Shown: piece after piece, positions 1-5,542 of the stretch
How positions within the stretch are numbered: position 1 is the first letter of the stretch
Layout of the letters: every line of letters starts with the position of its first letter
From: Bacillota bacterium
GTDB lineage: Bacteria > Bacillota > Clostridia > Tissierellales > Sedimentibacteraceae
Length of the DNA stretch: 21,619 bases
Assembly (NCBI GenBank): GCA_023416855.1
Contig: JAEZGU010000177.1
Coordinates: 1-21,619 of the forward strand
Direction: 5' to 3'
Program-made: the position numbers and the translations under genes
The notes under the pieces: generated by a model
What the model saw: the letters and a program-made list of their open reading frames with translations, nothing else
What the model was told of the DNA's origin: nothing
The model's database searches: none

Positions 1-1044
1 GCCTCATACAATTACTATATGCTGACAGATAATGAAATTTCAGCAGATCATGTAATAGATGAAAATCTTGATCTACCTGCTGCAAACAAAAGCTATTACG
101 ATCTGCTAAAAGAATTATCATATGATAAATTATTGATAGAATTAGGTCTTGATATATATGATGATGTAAATACTGCAAAAAACGAGAATGAATTAAAAAA
201 TATTCTTACATATAAAATAAAGTATCGTCCACTAAAAATTTCAGTAAGAATTCATAATTCAATTTCTCAAGACATAGTAAATACAGCCATGTCAGACCTG
301 TTGAGAAATGATTTTGTTTCAATTATAAGCTATGATTCTCCATTGAAAGCTGATAATTCAGGAGAATACAAAATATTAAATTTATATGTTAAATATAAAG
401 AAACGCCTGACAATATAGTCTTTGAGTCAGTAAATAGAGTCTATAATACTGCAACAAAAGCTAACTTCAATGTGTATGCACTTTATGGCAACAAAAAAGT
501 TAATATAACAAAGGATGTATTCCTTTATCCATATAAACACGATGGAATAAATTTATTTGAAGGTACTATGACTTTTAAAAAACCAGGTAGTTATAGCTTG
601 ATTTTTGAATATCAAGGTATTCAACAAAAAGTATCCATAACAGCATTAAATTCAAATGCATTTGAATTTATAACAGACAAAAAACCCAATAACCCGGTAA
701 ATGTAAAAGTTTATGACCAATATATTAATTTTAGCTCAATTAATCAATGGCCATTTATTGAAAACGGAAGAACTATGGTACCATTACGAGCAGTTTTTGA
801 AGTATTAAACTGCAATGTAAGTTGGGATACAAATACAAAATCAGCTGTGGTAGAATATGAAAATACTAAAATAGTTATTCCTGCCGACAGTAACACTGCT
901 TATATTAACGGTAAAGAAAGCAGTTTAGACACACCAGCAAAATTAGTAAACAATCGAATCATGGTTCCTCTAAGATTTATAAGCGAGGCAATTGACAAAA
1001 CCGTTTTATGGGATGAAAAAGATAAAACCGTTTTAATTTATTAA
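1..1044 (+). CDS. Stalk-domain (copper amine oxidase N-terminal-like) protein, 5' end outside window
   Basis: The reading frame is open to the first base of the window, and no Shine-Dalgarno site precedes the first ATG (19), so this is the C-terminal part of a longer protein. About 347 residues are visible. The last hundred or so form a copper-amine-oxidase-N / stalk domain, with the paired signatures MVPLRAVFEVL and MVPLRFISEAI, each followed by a tryptophan-containing strand (VSWD, VLWDE). This domain is common on secreted and wall-associated proteins of Clostridia and is not an oxidase. The middle (roughly visible residues 130-215) is rich in beta-strand and could be an Ig-like fold. The part before that looks helical and is unrecognised. 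The protein is probably extracellular, but the signal peptide would lie outside the window. It is followed after 14 bases by the DUF2500 gene, likely in the same operon. The substrate and role are unknown. Confidence 0.8.
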   Translation, partial: ASYNYYMLTDNEISADHVIDENLDLPAANKSYYDLLKELSYDKLLIELGLDIYDDVNTAKNENELKNILTYKIKYRPLKISVRIHNSISQDIVNTAMSDLLRNDFVSIISYDSPLKADNSGEYKILNLYVKYKETPDNIVFESVNRVYNTATKANFNVYALYGNKKVNITKDVFLYPYKHDGINLFEGTMTFKKPGSYSLIFEYQGIQQKVSITALNSNAFEFITDKKPNNPVNVKVYDQYINFSSINQWPFIENGRTMVPLRAVFEVLNCNVSWDTNTKSAVVEYENTKIVIPADSNTAYINGKESSLDTPAKLVNNRIMVPLRFISEAIDKTVLWDEKDKTVLIY

Positions 1045-1058
1045 ATATGGAGGAATAA

Positions 1059-1439
1059 ATGAGCCCTTTTTACGACCCTTTTAGTGGATTTGATTTTATG
1101 TTTAGTATAGTGCCTATATTTTTTATATTTATATTTGGTGTAATAGTTTTTACAGTGATTAAAAATATTTCTGAAAGCATGCACAATAATAAACAACCTA
1201 TAATTCCAGTTGAAGCTAAAGTAGTGACAAAAAGATATGATGTAACTCATCACCACCATCATCATGCAGATAATCACCATCATCATTCGAGCAGCACCAG
1301 CTATTATGCAACATTTGAAATGACTAACGGCGAACGCATGGAACTAAGAATTCCTTCTAATGAATTTGGCATGATGGTTGAAGGAGATACAGGAATACTA
1401 CAATTTCAAGGTACAAGATTTATAAGCTTCAATAGATAA
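1059..1439 (+). CDS. DUF2500-type small membrane protein with His-rich linker
   Basis: The product has 126 residues. GGAGG stands five bases before the ATG. One hydrophobic segment (about residues 14-34) should anchor it in the membrane. A basic segment follows (VEAKVVTKRYDV), then a linker with six histidines (64-69) and four more (73-76), then a small C-terminal beta domain (about 81-126). The strand pattern YYATFEMTNGERMELRIP, a GMMVEGDTG turn and a closing FQGTRFISF match what I know of the DUF2500 family, whose function is unknown. The histidine cluster interrupts the domain between its first strand and the rest; it could bind metal or be a tolerated low-complexity insert. The gene lies 14 bases after the stalk-domain gene and ends at a strong shared terminator. 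Confidence is high that it is a gene and good for the family. Confidence 0.85.
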   Translation: MSPFYDPFSGFDFMFSIVPIFFIFIFGVIVFTVIKNISESMHNNKQPIIPVEAKVVTKRYDVTHHHHHHADNHHHHSSSTSYYATFEMTNGERMELRIPSNEFGMMVEGDTGILQFQGTRFISFNR

Positions 1440-1448
1440 ATTTAGACA

Positions 1449-1489
1449 AAAAAACAGCGAGAGGTAATATGCCCCTCGCTTTCTTTTTA
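1449..1489. terminator. Bidirectional intrinsic terminator between convergent genes
   Basis: AGCGAG (1456-1461) pairs with CTCGCT (1475-1480), and two further G-C pairs extend the stem inward past one mismatch. A T-run follows on the + strand (1481-1488), and an A-run precedes it (1448-1454), which serves as the T-run of the minus strand. It would end transcription from both the DUF2500 gene and ctpA. Confidence 0.85.
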
Positions 1490-1506
1490 GCTCATCTACT
1501 TAAATA

Positions 1507-2739
1507 TTATTGATTAATCTTTTCTTTTAATACCTCAACAGCTTTTTTAAGCTGATTATCTGTATCATAGAATTCATACCCGTAGCCTGTAGCATCTTCA
1601 GGCAATTCTATTTTAATGTCAGGCTCTATTCCGATATCATGAATATTAATTCCATTAGGAGTAAAATATTCAGATACCGTCATTTTAACGCCTTCGCCTT
1701 CATTTCCAAATTGCTGAACACTTTGAACTATTCCTTTACCAAACGTCTTAGTTCCAATCAAGGTGGCTCTTCCTGTATCCTTCATAGCACCTGCCATAAT
1801 TTCAGATGCACTTGCACTTCCATCGTTAATTAATAAAACAATAGGCAAATTCTCTGACTTAGCATCTGATTTGAAGTATTTTATATCACCTGATTTTGTT
1901 TTAGTATATGTAATTATTCCTTCTCCCAAAAACATATCAGTAATATCAACTGTGGCATCTATAATACCACCAGGATTATACCTTAAGTCAATTATCAAGC
2001 TATTCATACCTTGCTTCTTTAAATCCTGATATGCAGTGTCGAAATCCTTTGCTGTTTGTAAATCAAATGTAGTTATTCTTATATAGCCGATATTATCTTC
2101 AAGCATTGCTGATTTTATAGTTTTAATTCTTATTACTTCTCTATTAATAACCAAATCTGCAAGGTCCTTACTACCATCAGTATTTTCCCTTTGAATAGTC
2201 AATGTTACACTTGTTCCCGGCATACCTTTCATTATGTTTACTGCTTGTTTTATTTGGCTTGCAGTATATTCAGTACCATTAATTTTTATTATTTTGTCAC
2301 CGGTCTTTAAACCCGCCTTTTCAGCTGGAGTATCTTCTATTGGTGAAACAACCATAATTCTATTATCATCGCTTTCAGTAATATAGACGCCTATTCCCTC
2401 ATAAGAGCCCTCTGTATCTTGCATAAGTGCACTAAATTCTTCCTTGTTCATAAACTGCGTATAAGGATCACCTAACGCATTTAAAGTGCCTTCTAAAGCA
2501 CCTTCAAGCATTTTCTGTTCATCAGCTTCGTACAAAAACTCCCTTTTAGCTAATTCCATTATTTTTTCTTGCTTAGCATATTTATTATACATATCCTTCA
2601 TCTTAGTGTATGTTTCTTGAGATAGAACTACTTTATCCCCTATCTCCACCATAAAAACATTACCTAATGTAAGAGTTAAAAAAGCAGTTACCAAAACAAC
2701 CACGATAATCGTAAGAATATATTTTCTCTTAGATACCAT
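1507..2739 (-). CDS. ctpA: Carboxy-terminal processing protease, S41 family (CtpA-like)
   Basis: This is a 410-residue membrane-anchored serine protease of the tail-specific protease family, which trims or degrades extracytoplasmic proteins. Residues 7-27 form an uncleaved signal anchor. A helical region (about 40-105) is followed by a PDZ domain (about 112-185; KAGLKTGDKIIKING) that presents substrate tails, and then the S41 catalytic core (about 205-375). The Ser-Lys dyad is visible: Ser310 in GSASASE and Lys335 in TFGKG, 25 residues apart as in the plant D1 protease. AGGAG lies seven bases before the ATG. The length is about usual for Firmicute CtpA/CtpB, and in Bacillus the relative CtpB acts in sporulation signalling. 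No partner gene is adjacent: it is convergent with the upstream pair and is transcribed alone. It could be named ctpB; sequence alone does not decide. Confidence 0.93.
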   Translation of the reverse strand: MVSKRKYILTIIVVVLVTAFLTLTLGNVFMVEIGDKVVLSQETYTKMKDMYNKYAKQEKIMELAKREFLYEADEQKMLEGALEGTLNALGDPYTQFMNKEEFSALMQDTEGSYEGIGVYITESDDNRIMVVSPIEDTPAEKAGLKTGDKIIKINGTEYTASQIKQAVNIMKGMPGTSVTLTIQRENTDGSKDLADLVINREVIRIKTIKSAMLEDNIGYIRITTFDLQTAKDFDTAYQDLKKQGMNSLIIDLRYNPGGIIDATVDITDMFLGEGIITYTKTKSGDIKYFKSDAKSENLPIVLLINDGSASASEIMAGAMKDTGRATLIGTKTFGKGIVQSVQQFGNEGEGVKMTVSEYFTPNGINIHDIGIEPDIKIELPEDATGYGYEFYDTDNQLKKAVEVLKEKINQ

Positions 2740-2835
2740 ATACTCACTCCTAAATTTAAAGTTAAGCCAAAATTAAACGCTTATATTTATTTATATGTTT
2801 CATTGTATAATTTTATCCTATGTAAATTAATACAA

Positions 2836-2877
2836 CCTTTATATTACTTTGGATAAAGGCATGAGGTTATTATAACA
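2836..2877 (-). promoter_or_regulatory. Possible ctpA promoter and 5' leader hairpin
   Basis: Read on the minus strand, an extended -10 element (TGT then TATAAT, -10 at 2869-2874) would start a transcript near 2862. The next bases hold an inverted repeat, CCTTTAT (2836-2842) with ATAAAGG (2853-2859), which would form a hairpin at the very 5' end of the mRNA. About 95 bases of A+T-rich leader follow before the ctpA start. No good -35 is visible, so the promoter call is tentative. Confidence 0.35.
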
Positions 2878-2967
2878 CATTTGAAAATAAATAAAAATAA
2901 TAATTTTTTTGTTTATGTTTATCTCATAAGCAATCTATATAAATTACAAAAAAATTGTATACATCTA

Positions 2968-2996
2968 TTGATATTTGATTCCATCTATAATATAAT
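2968..2996 (+). promoter_or_regulatory. Sigma-A type promoter of the tRNA-Arg gene
   Basis: TTGATA (2968-2973), a 17-base spacer and TATAAT (2991-2996) give a near-consensus promoter; a second TATAAT overlaps at 2986-2991. The start point would fall near 3003, five bases before the tRNA. The rest of the gene-free stretch 2740-3322 holds the ctpA leader, this tRNA unit, a terminator for the next minus-strand gene and a gene remnant. Confidence 0.85.
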
Positions 2997-3007
2997 TTAA
3001 AAGTCGT

Positions 3008-3080
3008 GGACCATTAGCTCAGTGGATAGAGTCGCAGACTTCGAATCTGTTGGTCGGGGGTTCGAATCCCTCATGGTTCA
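3008..3080 (+). tRNA. tRNA-Arg (anticodon TCG)
   Basis: A full cloverleaf of 73 bases is readable. The acceptor arm is GGACCAT with ATGGTTC (one G-T pair) and discriminator A. The D arm is GCTC with GAGT. The anticodon stem is GCAGA with TCTGT around the loop CTTCGAA, giving anticodon TCG. A five-base variable loop and the T arm GGGGG-TTCGAAT-CCCTC follow. The 3' CCA is not encoded, since GTA follows the discriminator, so it must be added after transcription. The gene stands alone between its own promoter and terminator. The anticodon would read CGA and possibly other CGN arginine codons, which are rare in A+T-rich Clostridia. Confidence 0.96.
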
Positions 3081-3090
3081 GTAATAAAGG

Positions 3091-3121
3091 TCATGCAATT
3101 TCAATGTTGTGTGATTTTTTT
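3091..3121 (+). terminator. Terminator of the tRNA-Arg unit
   Basis: TCATGCAA (3091-3098) pairs with TTGTGTGA (3107-3114) over eight pairs, two of them G-T, with an eight-base loop. Seven T's follow directly. It lies ten bases after the tRNA. Confidence 0.75.
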
Positions 3122-3170
3122 ATTTAATAATAGTTTAAGATAGCTTAAATTTATAACATTTTTACGACAA

Positions 3171-3200
3171 AAAAGCAACAGATTGAATTCTGTTGCTTTT
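3171..3200. terminator. Strong hairpin terminator, 12-bp perfect stem
   Basis: AAAAGCAACAGA (3171-3182) pairs perfectly with its complement at 3189-3200 around a six-base loop. The minus strand ends in a T-run (complement of A's 3169-3174), so it suits the minus-strand PLP-GNAT gene and the remnant beside it. It also has T's on the + side and may work both ways. Confidence 0.85.
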
Positions 3201-3211
3201 AGTTTTGTCTT

Positions 3212-3345
3212 TTAATTTTTTAGAATAAAATCAGTCATTTTTGTTTCTTCCCATTCTATTCCAACAGGAGAAACATTAGAATATAAGGTCATGGATTAAA
3301 TTCTCCAAAAGTATCGCCATCTTTATTCAATTTTATTATTGTATA
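3212..3345 (-). pseudogene. Decayed 3' remnant of an unrecognised gene
   Basis: Downstream of, and slightly overlapping, the end of the PLP-GNAT gene, two pieces of plausible protein lie in different minus-strand frames. One frame reads TIIKLNKDGDTFGEFNP and stops at a TGA near 3291. The next frame starts at an ATG there (3292) and continues for 26 residues, with NVSPVGIEWEETKMTDFI, to a TAA at 3212. Joined across one frameshift they read like the C-terminus of a normal soluble protein, directly before the terminator at 3171-3200. I do not recognise the family. The second piece alone, with GGAG ten bases before its ATG, could be a 26-residue small ORF. A chance reading cannot be ruled out. 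Confidence 0.35.
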
Positions 3346-4681
3346 TCATTCTATAATATGCAGTTTTAAAACCTAATTTTTGATACAAATTCCTCGCTCT
3401 TTTATTTTCTAAATCTACGTGAAGTGAAAGACGCCCTTCTGTTATTTCTATTATATAATTTAATAGTTCTGATGCTATACCTCTGCCCTTGTTGCCCTCT
3501 TTTGTTCCGATGTATACCAAGTGGTAAGTTGGAATAACTTTTTCAAAGCCAAGATTAACTACTACTCCTATTCCTTGAGGTATATTGTTCCGTATAGCAA
3601 TAACAATAAAGCCGTTTCTCATTGCAAATTCTATAGCTTCTTCTGTTTCATCCAATGAATCAGAATAATCTTGTAACCACTCCTTTGTCCATTTAGTAAG
3701 AGTTTCTTTTGGATATTCTTTGAAATCTTCGATTCTTATTAATTCTAAATCACTTTTTCCGTTATTTAGAATAATAACATGCTTGCCATTTTTAATTTTG
3801 CCTTCCTTTGCTAATTTATAAAAACCCGCAAAAGAATAACCTTCTTGTGTAGTTAAATTTATATTTTCTTGTTTTCTTAAAAAATGTACACTTTCCGTTA
3901 ACAGAGCTTCATCCACCGGTATAATCTTACCTTCAGTATCATTGATTGCATTCAAAGCTTCTTGTAATAAAGCACCTTCATCAGCAAATAAATTCTTAGT
4001 ATATTTATTAGCTTTCACATTATAATCATCTATACTTATATCACTTAACTCCAAATTCTTCTTGTAATCTTTATATATAGAATTTCCGTAAGGTATAGTA
4101 CAAGAAAAAATTTGAGGATATTTGTTTATATCGCCTTCAACCCATTTGTTTACAAATCCGTTATATAGTCCTGATACAGTATAACCATTGCTTAATTGTG
4201 TGAAAACAGTTGTAATATCATTTCCTAATTTTTCAGCTATTTCCTCTCCTATTTTTTGTAGTGATATTATACTTAGATGCTTATTTCCATATGAGTTTGA
4301 GGCATTATAATAATTATTTTCCTTGCAGTAACTCTCTATTAATTCATGTTTATTAGTTACCTTTTTATTTCTAAAATCAACAAAAGAAATATTATGAAAT
4401 AAATTTCTTTTCCATTGCTCATTTTGAAATAATAAAACCTTAATATCTATATCAAAATTTTCAGAATAATTAATAACTGATTTTATGTAATCACTTGGTC
4501 CATCGACTAAAAGTCCGCTGCGTTTACGGGCTATAGCATCTTTAACTAATGTTTCGGATATTCTATCAAATTTATTTCCTAAAGGATTTGCACCTTCCAA
4601 CTTCAAATAAATTTCTTCCACTCCTAAAGCTTTTTCTAATTTTTTAGATCTCATTAACGGCGTTTTGCCCGGTTTTATCAT
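3323..4681 (-). CDS. Threonine-synthase-like PLP-fold protein fused to a C-terminal GNAT acetyltransferase
   Basis: This 452-residue protein has two parts. Residues 1 to about 315 follow the fold-type II PLP enzymes (threonine synthase, tryptophan synthase beta): a TPL start, KLEGANPLGNKFDR (27-40), and a later glycine/serine loop (SNGYTVSGLYNGF) where threonine synthase has its GNGGTLSG-like segment. The usual NPTGSFKDR motif is altered, since lysine sits one position early (Lys37 in GNKFDR), and the asparagine-containing SSGN phosphate/substrate loop is replaced by DGPSD. It may therefore bind PLP differently or not at all. Residues about 335-452 are a GNAT domain with the acetyl-CoA loop GNKGRGIASELL and the closing ARNLYQKLGFK strand. 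An amino acid or amine substrate is plausible but not shown. There is a good Shine-Dalgarno (AAAGGAG) before the ATG. The gene is transcribed alone from a promoter overlapping a palindrome. The fusion may be known in databases; I assign no specific function. Confidence 0.8.
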   Translation of the reverse strand: MIKPGKTPLMRSKKLEKALGVEEIYLKLEGANPLGNKFDRISETLVKDAIARKRSGLLVDGPSDYIKSVINYSENFDIDIKVLLFQNEQWKRNLFHNISFVDFRNKKVTNKHELIESYCKENNYYNASNSYGNKHLSIISLQKIGEEIAEKLGNDITTVFTQLSNGYTVSGLYNGFVNKWVEGDINKYPQIFSCTIPYGNSIYKDYKKNLELSDISIDDYNVKANKYTKNLFADEGALLQEALNAINDTEGKIIPVDEALLTESVHFLRKQENINLTTQEGYSFAGFYKLAKEGKIKNGKHVIILNNGKSDLELIRIEDFKEYPKETLTKWTKEWLQDYSDSLDETEEAIEFAMRNGFIVIAIRNNIPQGIGVVVNLGFEKVIPTYHLVYIGTKEGNKGRGIASELLNYIIEITEGRLSLHVDLENKRARNLYQKLGFKTAYYRMIYNNKIE

Positions 4682-4726
4682 AAAATCTCACTCCTTTCAC
4701 TATATATTTTTCTTATAAGTCTACTT

Positions 4727-4761
4727 ATTATACCATAATATACCTTAAATTTAAAGGTATA
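4727..4761 (-). promoter_or_regulatory. Promoter with overlapping 23-bp palindrome (putative operator)
   Basis: On the minus strand TTTAAA (4750-4755), a 17-base spacer and TATAAT (4727-4732) form a promoter for the PLP-GNAT gene. An inverted repeat, TATACCTT (4739-4746) with AAGGTATA (4754-4761) around seven A/T bases, covers the -35 and part of the spacer. Its placement suggests a repressor site; no regulator gene is adjacent. Confidence 0.55.
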
Positions 4762-4777
4762 CATCATTTTTTAGTAT

Positions 4778-4821
4778 AGAAGACGTACTATTGTACGCCT
4801 TCTAAATACTTAACATTTATT
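4778..4821 (-). repeat. 3'-UTR hairpin plus TTAACATTTATT repeat, copy 1
   Basis: An 11-base stem (4778-4788 with 4793-4803, core CGTAC/GTACG, one A-C mismatch on the + strand that becomes a G-U pair on the minus strand) is followed after six bases by TTAACATTTATT (4810-4821). The block lies eight bases past the M23 gene's stop on the minus strand and has no proper T-run. A related arrangement, with the same six-base gap, follows the propeller gene at 5474-5506. Confidence 0.55.
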
Positions 4822-4829
4822 TAATTTTG

Positions 4830-5387
4830 TTACTTCATAGCGTTTGCTAACTTTAAAAATAAAGCATCCGGATATGGATGTTTTGATAGATAATCCATTG
4901 TATTATTATCAAATCCTGTTTTTTCCTGAACCAATTTCATAGCTGCTTCAAGCTGACTTTTTTCCCAATTTGCTAAAATCTCAAAATACTCATTTGGATC
5001 TATTGAAACATTATTTGATTTCCTTCTAACTTCAAAATGCAAATGACTACCTGTAGTATATCCAGTTTGGCCCTCAATACCTACTGCATGACCTTTTGCT
5101 ACAACGTCACCTGCTTTTACCAATCTTTCAGATAGGTGACAAAAGAATAAAAAGTATCCATTCAAGTCATCCATCTTAACGTAATTTCCCCATTCCCAGG
5201 TGAGATTGTTTCTGTCAGTTATAATTTGAGATGTAATTATTCTCCCGTTAGTAGGTGTAATTATTTTTTTACTGTCTATACCTACATAATCAATACCTTT
5301 ATGGAAATTTGTATCACCATTGCTTAATACACGAGGACCGTATCCACTGCTTACTCTATATTTACCATCGTATAATTTCAAACCCAT
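4830..5387 (-). CDS. M23 family metallopeptidase (LytM-type), no signal peptide
   Basis: The product has about 185 residues. It is a zinc endopeptidase of the lysostaphin/LytM family, which cuts peptide bridges in peptidoglycan. All hallmark residues are present (counted with the optional first Met): HKGID gives zinc ligands His30 and Asp34, His85 is in HLS, and HLHFE gives His116 and the third zinc ligand His118. The catalytic domain fills residues 6-140 and is followed by a short helical tail (about 145-186) of unknown role. There is no signal peptide or membrane segment, unusual for a wall enzyme. That suggests release by lysis, export by another route, or action from the mother cell on a spore. 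An in-frame TAG lies just upstream, so the start is GTG at 5390 or ATG at 5387; I chose the ATG because AGGAT is less cramped there. It lies downstream of the propeller gene, 152 bases away, with its own possible promoter. Confidence 0.88.
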   Translation of the reverse strand: MGLKLYDGKYRVSSGYGPRVLSNGDTNFHKGIDYVGIDSKKIITPTNGRIITSQIITDRNNLTWEWGNYVKMDDLNGYFLFFCHLSERLVKAGDVVAKGHAVGIEGQTGYTTGSHLHFEVRRKSNNVSIDPNEYFEILANWEKSQLEAAMKLVQEKTGFDNNTMDYLSKHPYPDALFLKLANAMK

Positions 5388-5426
5388 CACATCCTAAAAT
5401 TCAAGGTGTTTTCATCACCATTATTT

Positions 5427-5456
5427 ATAATATATGCATTTACAAGCTGTAGGCAA
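5427..5456 (-). promoter_or_regulatory. Possible promoter of the M23 peptidase gene
   Basis: On the minus strand TTGCCT (5451-5456), an 18-base spacer and TATTAT (5427-5432) stand about 40 bases before the start codon. The match is moderate. Confidence 0.35.
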
Positions 5457-5473
5457 CTACTTAAATTACATAC

Positions 5474-5506
5474 AGGTACTCTGTACCTTGAATATTAACA
5501 TTTATT
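5474..5506 (-). repeat. 3'-UTR hairpin plus TTAACATTTATT repeat, copy 2
   Basis: AGGTAC (5474-5479) pairs with GTACCT (5483-5488) around TCT. After six bases the same 12-mer TTAACATTTATT occurs (5495-5506), as in copy 1 at 4778-4821. CTT and AATA between hairpin and 12-mer are also shared. It lies in the 3' region of the propeller gene, 36 bases after its stop. Confidence 0.5.
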
Positions 5507-5542
5507 ATGCAAATACTTAACTTAGGAGGTGAATTTTTTATC

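Noticed and set aside
1041..1286. A minus-strand frame opposite the His-rich gene
   Set aside because: It is a shadow produced by the CAC/CAT repeats (Met- and Val-rich when reversed) with no start signal.
5524..5531. AGGAGGTG on the + strand, a perfect Shine-Dalgarno sequence
   Set aside because: No ATG or GTG follows within range; the nearest TTG (5546) is 14 bases away and opens a frame antisense to the propeller. It is better read as CACCTCCT on the other strand.
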